Numbered from the stretch's first letter, positions 35,983 to 45,415 are shown. The stretch is 64,000 nt of DNA from Paenibacillus sp. FSL M7-0420 (GCF_038002345.1 NZ_JBBOCJ010000001.1:930001-994000); one strand, 5' to 3'. The notes: a model not told the origin generated them from the letters alone. A program made the numbers and translations.

Positions 35983-37149
35983 TTATTTAGTCTGGACGAC
36001 CAGCGCATTGCTGATCAGGCGTCCCGGAGTCGTCAAGTACTTGCCGTTATAGTACAGGCCGCTGGAGGCACCGCCATCGAGGTTCATTGCCTGGTAGGCT
36101 CCGGCCTGCTTCATAATTTCCGCCAGCTGGGGGATGGTTGCCCCGCCGGAGGTCAGCAGAATCAGCTTATGGTCGCGGGTGATGCCCAGCGCGCTGCGGG
36201 AGCCTCCGCCGGTCAGGATTTTGGGGTCCCGGAAGCCCTCGGCTGCCACATTCAGCGCGACCTTCCCGTTGACCAGCAGCCGTGGTCCAGCCTGAAGCGC
36301 GCCGTGAACGGAGCCGGCATCGAAGCGGGCTTTGAATTCACTGCCCGGAATCAGCTCAGCCAGCATATTGCGGTCGTAAGCGAATACTGCCCGTTTGTCC
36401 CCGGGGCTGTTCTTCAGCATCTTGCCGCCGCTGATGATGTAGCCGTAAGGAGCCTTGAAGGCGCCGTCAGTATAGGCGGCGAAGAATGTGCCGTTGATCG
36501 CTGCGGCGGCATTGCTGCGCTTGGCGATGCTGGCAAGGGCTTCCGTCTTGCCGACGGTATTCCCGGCCAGAACGGCATCCAGCTTCACTGAAGGATGCAG
36601 CAGGGAGACCGTGACTGTCTGGACGCTGAAGGAGCGGCCGCCGACCTTGTAGGTATGATGTCCGCTGACTACAGCGGGCGAGCCGCTCTTGATCAGGCTG
36701 CCGTTCTGTACAGGCAGGGTGGCTGTCTCAGCGGTGCCTGTTTCAGCCCCGCTTGTCAGTGTAAGCGACCCGGCCTCCTTGTTCCACTGGAGCTGTATGC
36801 CAAGTGTCTGGCTTACAAGAGATAAGGGGACGTAGGTAGTCCCGTTCTCACTGAAGGGCCGCACACTGGAGGTAACGGGCTTGCCGTTGACGGAAGCCCC
36901 GGGCTTGCCTGGAGTGAAGGTAATGGAATTCTCGCCGCGTGACATCTGAATCTGGCCGCCGGAAGCGGTAAGCACAGACTGGATACCGGCGAAGCCGTTC
37001 AGGAAGCGGAGCGGGATGAAGGAGTGATTCTCCTTGTCCACATATACGGCAAGCTTGGCCTGCGGCGCCGCAGCGGCACCGGTTTGCATGGCTGGAAGAA
37101 GGACAGCCAGCAGACAGAAAGCGGTAAAGAGGGTGAGCATTTTTTTCAT
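35983..37149 (-). CDS. Exported phosphodiester glycosidase (NAGPA/DUF2233-type) with copper-amine-oxidase-N domain
   Basis: 388 residues from ATG 37149 (AAAGGAG 11 bp upstream). Signal peptide ending TGAAAA. Residues about 28-130 are a copper amine oxidase N-like module (SFIPLRFLNGF, TYVPLSLVSQTLGIQLQWN), a wall-associated domain common in this group. Residues about 160-385 are the NAGPA-like domain: AAAINGTFFAAYTDG, GYIISGGKML, ALGITRDHKLILLTSG and AMNLDGGASSGLYYN. Such enzymes cleave N-acetylglucosamine-1-phosphodiesters, suggesting wall or exopolysaccharide processing. Confidence 0.87.
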   Translation of the reverse strand: MKKMLTLFTAFCLLAVLLPAMQTGAAAAPQAKLAVYVDKENHSFIPLRFLNGFAGIQSVLTASGGQIQMSRGENSITFTPGKPGASVNGKPVTSSVRPFSENGTTYVPLSLVSQTLGIQLQWNKEAGSLTLTSGAETGTAETATLPVQNGSLIKSGSPAVVSGHHTYKVGGRSFSVQTVTVSLLHPSVKLDAVLAGNTVGKTEALASIAKRSNAAAAINGTFFAAYTDGAFKAPYGYIISGGKMLKNSPGDKRAVFAYDRNMLAELIPGSEFKARFDAGSVHGALQAGPRLLVNGKVALNVAAEGFRDPKILTGGGSRSALGITRDHKLILLTSGGATIPQLAEIMKQAGAYQAMNLDGGASSGLYYNGKYLTTPGRLISNALVVQTK

Positions 37150-37346
37150 GATACACAAAATCTCCTTTGGGTTATAGCAGGTTGATCTGCAGGTTAGGAT
37201 GATTCTGGAACAGGCCCCAGAATGCAGCACTTGAGCTACCATCATATAATCGACTCCCGTTACCGTCAATGGAGCATGCATCCAGCAGCGGGTTAGTTTA
37301 TAATGGGATCACATTAGAATATCTGCATATAAGGGTGGTAGCGATC

Positions 37347-37925
37347 ATGACAAGAATAGGCTTAATCCGGCACGGCAGCACACGCTGGAATCAGGAGGGC
37401 CGGGTACAGGGCCACACGGATAATCCTCTGGACGAGGAAGGCTTCCGGCAGGCCGGCGTGCTTGCGGAGCGGCTAAGCGGTGAAGCGTGGGACTATATCT
37501 ATTCAAGCGATTTGCAGCGGGCCAGACAGACGGCGGAGACCATCGCCGGGAGGCTGGGCATCCCGCTGGCCGGTCTCCTTCCGGACATCCGGGAGATGAA
37601 CGGCGGATTAATTGAAGGAACCACAGAGAGTGAGCGGATCGAGCGCTTCGGCAGCCAGTGGAAGACGATGGATCTGAAGCTGGAGAGTACGGAGCTGGCC
37701 CGTAAGCGGGGAGTCCGGGCGATTGAAGAGCTTGCTGCCCGCCATCCCGGCAGCAATGTGCTGGTAGTCAGCCACGGGGCTATTCTGCGGAGTACGCTGG
37801 CCGGACTTGTGCCTTCCCTGGATGTGAGCGTGCTGCTGAAGAACACCTCTATCACCTGCCTGGTCAAAGAGAATGACAGCTGGAGCTGTGAATTGTACAA
37901 CAGCGCGAAGCATATGGACGGATAG
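37347..37925 (+). CDS. Histidine phosphatase family protein
   Basis: 192 residues from ATG 37347 (AAGGGTGG upstream). Catalytic RHGSTRWNQEGR, second His in VVSHGAILR, and phosphoglycerate-mutase-like GHTDNPLDEEG. Small-molecule phosphatase of the alpha-ribazole phosphatase/PhoE type; substrate unknown. A second member of the family is at 54.6 kb. Confidence 0.9.
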   Translation: MTRIGLIRHGSTRWNQEGRVQGHTDNPLDEEGFRQAGVLAERLSGEAWDYIYSSDLQRARQTAETIAGRLGIPLAGLLPDIREMNGGLIEGTTESERIERFGSQWKTMDLKLESTELARKRGVRAIEELAARHPGSNVLVVSHGAILRSTLAGLVPSLDVSVLLKNTSITCLVKENDSWSCELYNSAKHMDG

Positions 37926-38127
37926 GACGGGATATTTCCGAGCATTTCATTACAATAAAGCGCCGGTCCTGCCGATAATATGCTTAGTGCTGATCCGGTG
38001 GGGGTATTAATGTCCAGCATCCCCTGCGGGAGTTGTTCAGAATATGTTCAGTCGGATCCTGTACAGTAGCGCTTGAAAGCGATAAAACCAACAATTCATT
38101 GATAGGCTGAAGGAGGGCGTAAGACTA

Positions 38128-38979
38128 GTGGAAGAGGCCCGCAATTATATGCTGACGATTCTATCCATACTTATAGGGGTCCTGACCGTATATAGCACGC
38201 TCAGATTGACAAGGGATTTCTCCAGACAACCGCAAAGAACCCGGGCGGTCCGCTCGAGTCTTGTGGTGCTGGTAATTAGTGCCGGGCTTGGCGGAATGCA
38301 TCTGCTGGGCAGAAGAGCCTTAACCGGCTTCACTACAGAAGGCAGAAGCCTGCTGATCTCTTTGTTCCTGTACATGCTGACACTTGCCGGTATACTATAT
38401 CTGTTCCTGCGGGTGCGCATGATCCTTGGGGAGCGTGACCAGCTCAAGGAGTTGGCATACCGGGATACGCTCACCGGCCTGCTGAACAAGAACGGAATGG
38501 ATCATTTCTGGGATCACTGCAAATTGAGCGAGCAGCTGTCGGTATTATATCTCGACCTGAACCGGTTCAAATCGATTAACGATACCCTCGGCCATCATAC
38601 AGGGGATCTTTTACTGGAGGCCGTAGGAACCAGCCTGCAGCAATTTACCTGCAAAGGCAAGCGGCATATTTTCCGGGTGGGCGGAGATGAATTCGTCATT
38701 ATCGCCAAACGCTGCAGCCGTAAGGAGTCAGAGCAGCTTGCTCTTAAGGTTCTGGAGCGCATCACCCGGACCTATAAGCTGGAGAGCCATGAATTATTCG
38801 TGTCCGCCAGTGTAGGCGTGACGATTAGCCAGGGCCGAATTGACCCGAAGCAGCTGCTTCAGGAGGCGGATTCGGCTATGTACAGTGCCAAGCAGCTGGG
38901 CAGCGGGCGTTATGCCGTATACAAGCAGGAGAGCCGTATTCCTTCCGTGAAGCTGATCAGCAGCTCAAGAGCGCAATAA
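38128..38979 (+). CDS. Membrane-bound GGDEF diguanylate cyclase
   Basis: 283 residues from a GTG with AAGGAGGG 10 bp upstream. Three N-terminal helices (about 8-25, 42-60, 72-92) are followed by a GGDEF domain: DTLTGLLNKNGMD, YLDLNRFKSINDTLGHHTGD, FRVGGDEFVII with an intact GGDEF. It makes c-di-GMP. There is no separate sensor domain beyond the membrane part, and no obvious RxxD inhibitory site before GGDEF. Confidence 0.9.
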   Translation: MEEARNYMLTILSILIGVLTVYSTLRLTRDFSRQPQRTRAVRSSLVVLVISAGLGGMHLLGRRALTGFTTEGRSLLISLFLYMLTLAGILYLFLRVRMILGERDQLKELAYRDTLTGLLNKNGMDHFWDHCKLSEQLSVLYLDLNRFKSINDTLGHHTGDLLLEAVGTSLQQFTCKGKRHIFRVGGDEFVIIAKRCSRKESEQLALKVLERITRTYKLESHELFVSASVGVTISQGRIDPKQLLQEADSAMYSAKQLGSGRYAVYKQESRIPSVKLISSSRAQ

Positions 38980-39035
38980 ATATTTCGTTCAACAGGCGGA
39001 AAACAGCTTACATTGCTGCACGCAGGTAATCTCAT

Positions 39036-39058
39036 TCACCCGCAAGGGTGATTTTCTT
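39036..39058 (+). terminator. Terminator of the GGDEF gene
   Basis: TCACCC GCAA GGGTGA followed by TTTTCTT, 57 bp after the stop. Short stem with a tetraloop. Confidence 0.72.
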
Positions 39059-39092
39059 CAAAATATAAGAATTTATATGTTGCACACGACAA

Positions 39093-39156
39093 ATTATCCT
39101 TCTATTTCTCGCTGAAACGGTACCGTCCTTTAAATGGACGGTACCGTTTCCACTTG
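39093..39156. repeat. Dispersed structured repeat, copy 1
   Basis: Conserved leader ATTATCCTTCTATTTCTCGC, then a perfect 15-bp stem GAAACGGTACCGTCC / GGACGGTACCGTTTC with a TTTAAAT loop, then CACTTG. A near-identical copy lies at 61834-61900 in the same orientation. Confidence 0.85.
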
Positions 39157-39164
39157 TAATAGCG

Positions 39165-39196
39165 GCTGCGCCATCCTATATGGACAGCGCAGCCGT
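39165..39196 (-). terminator. Possible terminator or hairpin after the GDPD gene
   Basis: GGCTGCGC pairs with GCGCAGCC across a 15-bp loop, 11 bp downstream of the minus-strand GDPD stop. No clear T run follows, so it could be an RNA-stability hairpin. Confidence 0.45.
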
Positions 39197-39206
39197 GTTA
39201 TATCAG

Positions 39207-39941
39207 TCAGACGCCTCTGGCAGCCAGCAGCCCGGCCAGAACATCAGGGTGATCGGTAATGATCCCCGCCACCTCAGCATCGATTAATGCCTGCATCCGC
39301 TCGGGATCATTAACCGTCCACGGATGATAGACAATGCCTTTCTCCGCTGCGGCATTCACGAACTCCGGCAGTACCGAGGAATGATGGGCATGCAGCGCAT
39401 CTGCCTGCAAGGTGGCTGCGTAATTCCAAGGACGGTACAGCCCCTCTCCGTAGAGAATACCCGTACGGATCTCCGGTGCCAGCGACTTGCAGTATGCCAG
39501 GGAATAATGGTTGAAGCTGGAGATCACCACCCGCTCACTCATGCCCTGCTCCCTTACAGCGGCGATGACCTTCTCTTCCATGCCGGGATAGAGGAAGGTC
39601 CCGTTCTTCAGCTCGATATTAAGAATCGTCTCCCGGCCCTGCAGCAGATCCAGCAGCTCGTCCAGTGTCGGAATCCGTTCTCCTGCGAACTCAGGGCTAA
39701 ACCAGGAGCCTGCATCTACCTCCAGTACTTCACGTAGCGTCTTATCCTTCACATAACCGCTGCCTGAAGTGGTGCGGTTAAGACTCTCATCATGGATCAC
39801 TACCACTGCTCCGTCACTGGTCATTTGTACGTCGGTCTCAATGCCGGTTGCACCAAGCTCCAGACCCTTGCGGAAGGCCGCCATTGTGTTCTCCGGGGCG
39901 GCTGCGGATGCGCCGCGATGCGCGAAATTAATGATGTTCAT
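39207..39941 (-). CDS. Glycerophosphodiester phosphodiesterase, cytosolic type
   Basis: 244 residues with no signal peptide. GDPD motifs: FAHRGASAAAPENTMAAF (catalytic His), GATGIETDVQMTSDG and VIHDESLNRTT (metal and second His), WTVNDPERM and GIITDHPD near the end. It hydrolyses glycerophosphodiesters to glycerol-3-phosphate and an alcohol. Ribosome site GGAGGGA. Free-standing. Confidence 0.92.
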   Translation of the reverse strand: MNIINFAHRGASAAAPENTMAAFRKGLELGATGIETDVQMTSDGAVVVIHDESLNRTTSGSGYVKDKTLREVLEVDAGSWFSPEFAGERIPTLDELLDLLQGRETILNIELKNGTFLYPGMEEKVIAAVREQGMSERVVISSFNHYSLAYCKSLAPEIRTGILYGEGLYRPWNYAATLQADALHAHHSSVLPEFVNAAAEKGIVYHPWTVNDPERMQALIDAEVAGIITDHPDVLAGLLAARGV

Positions 39942-40141
39942 GTCGAGTAGTTCCCTCCATCTCTATGATGTAATGCAGCCCGTAGTGTCCAGGCCTCTTA
40001 TAGTATATTCCACATCACGTCAAGAAACCCTGTCCCCTGTTCTATAAAGGACGGGTTTCTTGAATTTTACCGTGGTACGTCCGGAAGGAATCGCTTAGAA
40101 TAGACAACAACTATACTACCTACAGAAAGAAGCGATAAAGC

Positions 40142-40669
40142 TTGAAGTTTTGTCTGGAATGCGGAAGCCGCTTGGTAATGAAGGAATGCAATGGAGAAGG
40201 TGAGGTACCCTACTGTGATTCATGCGCCGTCTTCAGATTCCCTGTGTTCAGCACAGCGATGAGTACAGCCGTACTGAACCGGGAATTGGACAGAATCCTG
40301 CTCATCCAGCAGTATAAGCGCAAGGATTACATTCTGCTCGCCGGGTATGTGAACAAGGGGGAGAACGCCGAAGCGGCTCTGGTCCGTGAAGTGAAGGAAG
40401 AAGCGGGGCTTGAGGTCATAGCTTATGAATATATGCGCAGCCAGTATTTCGCCCCGTCCAATACATTAATGCTCAATTACATCAGTGTGGCTGACACGGA
40501 GGACCTGAGTGCCATGAGCGACGAGCTGGACCACGCAGCCTGGTTCACACTGGATGAAGCTGCGGACGCTATATTACCGGGCAGCCTCGCGGAGAGCTTC
40601 CTGCTCACCATCATTGATAAGCTGAGACAGGGGCGGGCTCTGGAGGATTTTACAGCGGCTGTCCGGTAA
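40142..40669 (+). CDS. Nudix hydrolase with zinc ribbon (NudC-like)
   Basis: 175 residues from TTG 40142; only a weak AAAGAAG precedes it. An N-terminal zinc ribbon (Cys4, Cys7, Cys25, Cys28) leads into a Nudix domain with box GYVNKGENAEAALVREVKEE. The layout resembles NADH pyrophosphatase NudC but without the N-terminal domain. Probably hydrolyses a nucleoside diphosphate derivative. Confidence 0.87.
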   Translation: MKFCLECGSRLVMKECNGEGEVPYCDSCAVFRFPVFSTAMSTAVLNRELDRILLIQQYKRKDYILLAGYVNKGENAEAALVREVKEEAGLEVIAYEYMRSQYFAPSNTLMLNYISVADTEDLSAMSDELDHAAWFTLDEAADAILPGSLAESFLLTIIDKLRQGRALEDFTAAVR

Positions 40670-40761
40670 TTGCGAATACTGAATGGTTACGGCTTCCCTT
40701 CGGGCACAACCCGCTTCGTAAGCTTTGGCAAGTGAACTATTAATAGATATGCGGGAAGAGA

Positions 40762-41436
40762 TCAGGTATGTATGACTTCAATCGGGGTACTGGCGGAATT
40801 CACAGGTGTTCCTGAAACTGCGTTGATCCAGGCCGCGTACAGACGTCCAAGACCTACAAGCAGCAGCGGCAGAATCAGCAGCAGTACAAATCCGGTTCCG
40901 CATAGAATCCACGAGCGTTCATCTGAGGTTGTGCCGGACAGGAAGAAGAAGAACTCCGGGTCCAGCATATTCAGATCATAGGAGAATACCGATGAACTGA
41001 TTCTCTGGGCCAAAGGTGACAGAAGAGCACTGAAGACAACAGCAGGCAGAACCAGCGCCAGTGTGAAGCCCAGAATACCTGCAGGCAGCAGCAGAACGCT
41101 ATACAGAATTCCCCGGTACGACTCGCCTTGGCGGAGCTGCAGCCCTAATGTGCGGAGCCCCTCCCAGCGGAAGGCGGGAGCATAATCCGCCATAACAGCG
41201 GGCTGCCCGGTTCCGCTTAGGCTGTTGCCGCTGGACCAGGCTTCAACGATCTTATGTTCTCTGGACATCATGCTGCGGCACCAGGTTAAGGTTAGGGCCA
41301 GCAGAGGCAGCCCCACCCATACAATAATCAAGGGCAGGCTTGCACATAGACCTGTAACAGCAATTACGAAGGCAATGATTCCTTTGGGCAGAGAGAGGAT
41401 CAGCATTTTCCACGCGTGTATACTTTGTCTTATCAT
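40762..41436 (-). CDS. Membrane protein with putative sensor domain
   Basis: 224 residues, four to five helices. The sequence order (two helices LPKGIIAFVIAVTGLCASLPL, a loop with ADYAPAFRWEGLRTLGLQL, then two more helices) resembles the membrane sensor domain found at the N-terminus of some actinobacterial and firmicute histidine kinases, here standing alone. Function unknown. Monocistronic. Confidence 0.65.
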   Translation of the reverse strand: MIRQSIHAWKMLILSLPKGIIAFVIAVTGLCASLPLIIVWVGLPLLALTLTWCRSMMSREHKIVEAWSSGNSLSGTGQPAVMADYAPAFRWEGLRTLGLQLRQGESYRGILYSVLLLPAGILGFTLALVLPAVVFSALLSPLAQRISSSVFSYDLNMLDPEFFFFLSGTTSDERSWILCGTGFVLLLILPLLLVGLGRLYAAWINAVSGTPVNSASTPIEVIHT

Positions 41437-41649
41437 TCAGGGCGCTCCATTCCGGATTTCCAAATTTCAACTTCTTCAGTATAGAGGCTTCATCCAGAGA
41501 ACACACTCTCCAAAAGGCGGGAAAAATCCTGGTCGCAGGTCCAGTACTGACATAGTCAGGAATCTTCCTGTTATTTACAATGTTTATCTTTATACTAAGG
41601 GTAGAGCGGTTTATAAGGATTACGACTAAGAAGGGGAGTGTAGCAATTT

Positions 41650-42345
41650 ATGCTGTTAGAGGTTATAGCTACTACAGTAAGTGATGCAGTCATAGCGGAG
41701 CGTTATGGTGCCGACCGGATTGAACTGATTACGGGAATCCTTGAAGGCGGATTAACGCCCAGTCTGGGACTGATCGAAGCGGTCCGGGAGAAGGTCAGTA
41801 TTCCAGTGAGAGTGATGGTCAGGCCGCACGCCCGCTCCTTCGTGTATGACGCATCCGATGCAGAGACCATGCTGCGCGATATCCGGTATATAGGCGGGAC
41901 AGGCGGGCTGTCTTTGGTTATGGGCATGCTCCGCCAGGACCGGACAATAGATGAAGAGCTGTTGAATCGGCTGCTGGAGCGGGCAGGGGGGATGGAGGTT
42001 ACCTTCCACCGTGCGTTTGACGAGGTGCAGGACCAGCTTGAAGCCCTTGAGGTCCTGAAGCGGTATCCGCAGATTACCGATATCCTGACCTCCGGCGGGA
42101 CTGCTGCGGCCAATACACCCGGCGGTATGGTAAGGCTCGCCGTATTGGAAAGGCTGTCTGCCGGTTCTTCGCTCTCCATCCTGGCAGGCAGCGGTCTGAA
42201 CGCCGCTGATCTGAAGGATTTCGTTACAAGGACCGGCGTCCGCCGGGTACACTTCGGATCGGCGGTCCGGGAGGACGGCGATCCGCTGAAGCCCATTGAC
42301 CCGGAGCGGCTCGAAGCCATCCGGGCGCTTCTCAAGCCCTATTAG
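41650..42345 (+). CDS. cutC: CutC family protein
   Basis: 231 residues. LLEVIATTVSDAVIAERYGADRIEL, GGLTPSLGLIEAVRE, PVRVMVRPHARSF, VTFHRAFDEVQDQLEAL and LTSGGTAAANTPGG are the CutC TIM-barrel motifs. Named for copper homeostasis in E. coli, though direct copper function is disputed. Ribosome site GAAGGGGAG. Its stop overlaps the convergent AraC gene's stop by 4 bp. Confidence 0.93.
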   Translation: MLLEVIATTVSDAVIAERYGADRIELITGILEGGLTPSLGLIEAVREKVSIPVRVMVRPHARSFVYDASDAETMLRDIRYIGGTGGLSLVMGMLRQDRTIDEELLNRLLERAGGMEVTFHRAFDEVQDQLEALEVLKRYPQITDILTSGGTAAANTPGGMVRLAVLERLSAGSSLSILAGSGLNAADLKDFVTRTGVRRVHFGSAVREDGDPLKPIDPERLEAIRALLKPY

Positions 42346-44015
42346 AGCCCCAGCAGTCTGGGCAGTAGCGTCAGCAGCCGCTCCCGGGTCAGCGCATCGC
42401 CGGAATTCCATTTGGCTCCATCCAGCATATAGGCATGGCCCTGCTCCACGGCAGGCAGACTGCTCCAGAGCTCCGTCTGGAGCAGCTGCTCCATGGCCTC
42501 CCGGGAGTCCTCCCGCTCTGGAATCAGCATGAAGACACGGTCCCCTGCGTAGCTGTGCAGCATGGCCGGGTCCACTTCGCGGAACCCAAGATCCTTGTCC
42601 AGAATGTCCTTGATCTCCGCTGTCGGCTGCAGGCCGCCAGGGGCATACAAGGCCGTGGACAAGCCGGTCATTCCCATGGCGTATAGATGGTTGCCATGGT
42701 CATAGAACAGCGCTGAGGCCGTTTCACCCGCCCGCAGCCCTCCGGCGTAGAGACGCTGCCACATGGCGGCGTTCTTGGCATGGTAGGCTTGCAGCCAGAC
42801 CTCAGCTTCGCGCTGCTTCCCGAGCCACTCTCCAAGAATCCTCAGCCGCTGCTCCAGCGGTGCGAATGAATCGAAGGTGAGTGACGGGGCGATGCCGGAT
42901 ACCCCCCGGTAGACCTGTTCATCCGGGCTTGCGAGGATAATCAGGTCAGGCCGGATGGACCGGGTCAGCTGCGGGTCCAGCGGAAATCCGACATTGGCTA
43001 AGCGCTTGACCCGGTGGCTGTAGACACTGCCCCGGGCGAACGCTTCGTCACCGCCGACAGGCTTCACCCCCAGCGCCAGCACATCGCCCAGTGTCTCTCC
43101 GTGGTAGACAACACGCTTCGGACGCTCCGGGATGTCCACCGAATGTCCGGTCCAGTCCGTGACGGTAATCCGGCGCTGCTGCGACCGGGCATATTGCCCG
43201 GGAGTCATTCCCGTCTTTTGCCGGAAGCGGCGGCTGAAGTAGTATTCGTCGGAGAATCCGACCAGCCGGGCAATCTCGCGCAGCGGCTCGGCGGCTTCAA
43301 GCAGATAAGTCTTCGAGTGCCCAATACGCACATCGGTCAGATAATCGAGCGGGCGCTGGCCGGTCAGCTTCTGGAAGATCGGAGTGTATTGCCACGGGGA
43401 GACACCGGCCAGCTCCGCGAGCTGCTTCACCGTGATGCTCTCTTTGTAATGCTGCTGCATGAAGTGTATCGTGCTCTCCACCGATTGCGCCGGACTTGGC
43501 AGCTGGCGGGTGGAGTAGTTCTGTTCAAGCAGCAGGAGCAGCAGCTCTTGGAATTGGAGCTGTTGTCTGACATGCTGGAGCTCATCCCTGCCGTTATGAT
43601 GCGCAAGCAGCTCCTCCGCCAGCCGGATCACTCTGGTGAAGGGGTGGACAATCAGCTCTTTTTGCCCCGGGAGCAGTTCATCCAGGCAGAACGCAGGGGA
43701 ATCACCTGTAGTAACAGCGGCAAAAGTCAGCACATAATAATAAAGCGTCAGCTCCCGGTTCTCCAGACTGTATGAGGTTCCGGGAGGCAGCAGACAGCAC
43801 TTGTCCGCATGCACAGAGAGTGAGGTCTGCTCCGTGATTCCGAGTTCACCGCGCCCGCCCGTAAACAGCAGCAGCGTATGCTGCTCCGCTGTCTGCACAG
43901 CCGATATAGTGTCAGCGCTCTGCATCACCAGCTCAATGCTCCTGAATTGAAACAGCAGGGAATGGAGAGGGGCGGACGGGAGAGCAGTCAGGTGGTCGTG
44001 GTCAGGCTCGCGCAA
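42342..44015 (-). CDS. AraC-family regulator fused to siderophore-binding domain (Btr-like)
   Basis: 557 residues from TTG 44015, chosen because AAAGGAGTG sits 7 bp upstream. Order: cupin-like sensor (about 1-150), AraC DNA-binding domain (about 170-270: VKQLAELAGVSPWQYTPIFQ; IARLVGFSDEYYFSRRFRQK; TPGQYAR), then a FhuD/BtuF-type periplasmic-binding domain (about 275-557). The architecture is that of B. subtilis Btr, which senses bacillibactin and activates iron uptake. A Fur box lies upstream. The binding domain is visibly related to the neighbouring binding protein. Confidence 0.9.
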   Translation of the reverse strand: MREPDHDHLTALPSAPLHSLLFQFRSIELVMQSADTISAVQTAEQHTLLLFTGGRGELGITEQTSLSVHADKCCLLPPGTSYSLENRELTLYYYVLTFAAVTTGDSPAFCLDELLPGQKELIVHPFTRVIRLAEELLAHHNGRDELQHVRQQLQFQELLLLLLEQNYSTRQLPSPAQSVESTIHFMQQHYKESITVKQLAELAGVSPWQYTPIFQKLTGQRPLDYLTDVRIGHSKTYLLEAAEPLREIARLVGFSDEYYFSRRFRQKTGMTPGQYARSQQRRITVTDWTGHSVDIPERPKRVVYHGETLGDVLALGVKPVGGDEAFARGSVYSHRVKRLANVGFPLDPQLTRSIRPDLIILASPDEQVYRGVSGIAPSLTFDSFAPLEQRLRILGEWLGKQREAEVWLQAYHAKNAAMWQRLYAGGLRAGETASALFYDHGNHLYAMGMTGLSTALYAPGGLQPTAEIKDILDKDLGFREVDPAMLHSYAGDRVFMLIPEREDSREAMEQLLQTELWSSLPAVEQGHAYMLDGAKWNSGDALTRERLLTLLPRLLGL

Positions 44016-44055
44016 GTCAGGCACTCCTTTCAGGCCGATTAGAATTGAATTATAT

Positions 44056-44070
44056 TGAGAACGATTATCA
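44056..44070 (-). promoter_or_regulatory. Fur box upstream of the Btr-like regulator
   Basis: TGAGAACGATTATCA matches the Fur consensus TGATAATNATTATCA at 12 of the 14 defined positions. About 40 bp upstream of the TTG start. Confidence 0.75.
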
Positions 44071-44093
44071 ATAAACAATATTGTATATAAAAT

Positions 44094-44129
44094 AAAGCAG
44101 CTTATCAACAGGCGTTGATAAGCTGCTTT
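44094..44129 (-). terminator. Terminator of the siderophore-binding protein gene
   Basis: AAAGCAGCTTATCAAC (44094-44109) pairs perfectly with GTTGATAAGCTGCTTT (44114-44129). On the minus strand ATTTTATA follows. Confidence 0.88.
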
Positions 44130-44149
44130 TCAGTCTGTCTGCCCCGGAA

Positions 44150-45133
44150 TTATTGCTTGCCCAGCATGGTAGGAATCTCACCGAGCAGCCACTCTCTGGT
44201 GGTAGCATCACTGGAGGTCTTCATGATGTCCTGTGTGTAGACGTAGCCGTTCTTAACGGCAGGCAGGCTGTTCCACACCGCGCTCTTCAGCAGATTGCCG
44301 GTCGATTGCTTGGCTTCGTCTGCTACCGGAGTCAGCAGGAAGATGCGGTCTCCGGCGTATTCCCGGAGCACTTCCAGCGAGATTTCCTGGAAGCCCATAT
44401 CGGCATCCAGCACCTTTTGAATCGCCGGGGTAGGCTTGAAGCCTTGCTCTCCGTACAGTACCTGCGAGAGGCCCGTCGTTGCCATTACGAACAGCCGGTC
44501 CCCCGGATAATAAGTGAAGACCGAAGCGGTCTCGCCGTCCTTCATCCCCGAAGCCTTAAGCTGGGCCCACATCGCATCCTCCTTTGCCTGATACTGGGCC
44601 AGCCAGGCCTCCGCTTCCTGCTTCTTGCCTAAAATATCTCCAATATCCAGCATCCGCTCCTTCAGGGGGGCGAAGGTATCGAAGATAATCGTTGGAGCAA
44701 TTTTGGACAGAGCCTCATAATCTGCTTCCTCAATGCCGGCATAGATAATCAGGTCGGGCTGAAGCTCAATCGTCTTCTCCAGGTTAATGGGGAATCCTAC
44801 ATCTTCCACTCCAGTGAGCTTGTCCTCGAAGACCTGGCCTTCACCCATGGAGAGCGGATAGCCGATGGCTTGTACACCAAGTGCCAGCAGATCGCCATAC
44901 GTTTCTCCGGAATAGATAATCCGCTGCGGATTCATTGGAATCTCTGCTGTATGGCCTTTGTAATCCGTGTGTGAACGGGTGGTAGCGGCAGGTTCAGCAG
45001 TGGCTTGCGCGGCAGGTGCGGTGGTTGCTGCACTGCTCCCCTGATTATTCTTATCGCTGCTGCAGGCGAGCAGTAAAGTGCCCATCAGGAAGAGCATGCC
45101 CAGGATAGCGAAGGTTTGTCGAGTCTTGTTCAT
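44150..45133 (-). CDS. Iron-siderophore ABC transporter substrate-binding lipoprotein
   Basis: 327 residues from ATG 45133 (GGGAGG upstream). Lipobox LLLACS (Cys24), Ala/Thr-rich linker, then a FhuD-type domain: HTAEIPMNPQRIIYSGETYG, LQPDLIIYAGIEEADYEAL, IAPTIIFDTFAPLKERM. Ends with SLPAVKNGYVYTQD. Binds an iron-siderophore complex at the membrane surface; no permease or ATPase genes are present here, so it must use a distant transporter. Controlled by a near-perfect Fur box. Confidence 0.9.
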   Translation of the reverse strand: MNKTRQTFAILGMLFLMGTLLLACSSDKNNQGSSAATTAPAAQATAEPAATTRSHTDYKGHTAEIPMNPQRIIYSGETYGDLLALGVQAIGYPLSMGEGQVFEDKLTGVEDVGFPINLEKTIELQPDLIIYAGIEEADYEALSKIAPTIIFDTFAPLKERMLDIGDILGKKQEAEAWLAQYQAKEDAMWAQLKASGMKDGETASVFTYYPGDRLFVMATTGLSQVLYGEQGFKPTPAIQKVLDADMGFQEISLEVLREYAGDRIFLLTPVADEAKQSTGNLLKSAVWNSLPAVKNGYVYTQDIMKTSSDATTREWLLGEIPTMLGKQ

Positions 45134-45172
45134 TGTATGTATGCCTCCCAAAGGTATTGTGATTACCAATAA

Positions 45173-45187
45173 TGATAATCATTATCG
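45173..45187 (-). promoter_or_regulatory. Fur box upstream of the siderophore-binding protein
   Basis: TGATAATCATTATCG matches the Fur consensus at 13 of the 14 defined positions, 40 bp upstream of the start codon. Confidence 0.85.
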
Positions 45188-45415
45188 TTTAGACCATCAT
45201 AAATTATAGCCAGTTGTTACTCAATGGACAAAACACGAGACAGGATTTGAATTTGTACAATATATTTTGCCTGTTTTGTTAATGACATATTGATAATATC
45301 AAGGAGGTCTGCTATGATGTTGTTAATAACAATTTAATAATAACAATTAATTAATAACTGAGTTCGCCTTTGCTCAACAGATGACTCAGAATACAACCCC
45401 TAGGAGGTAATGACC

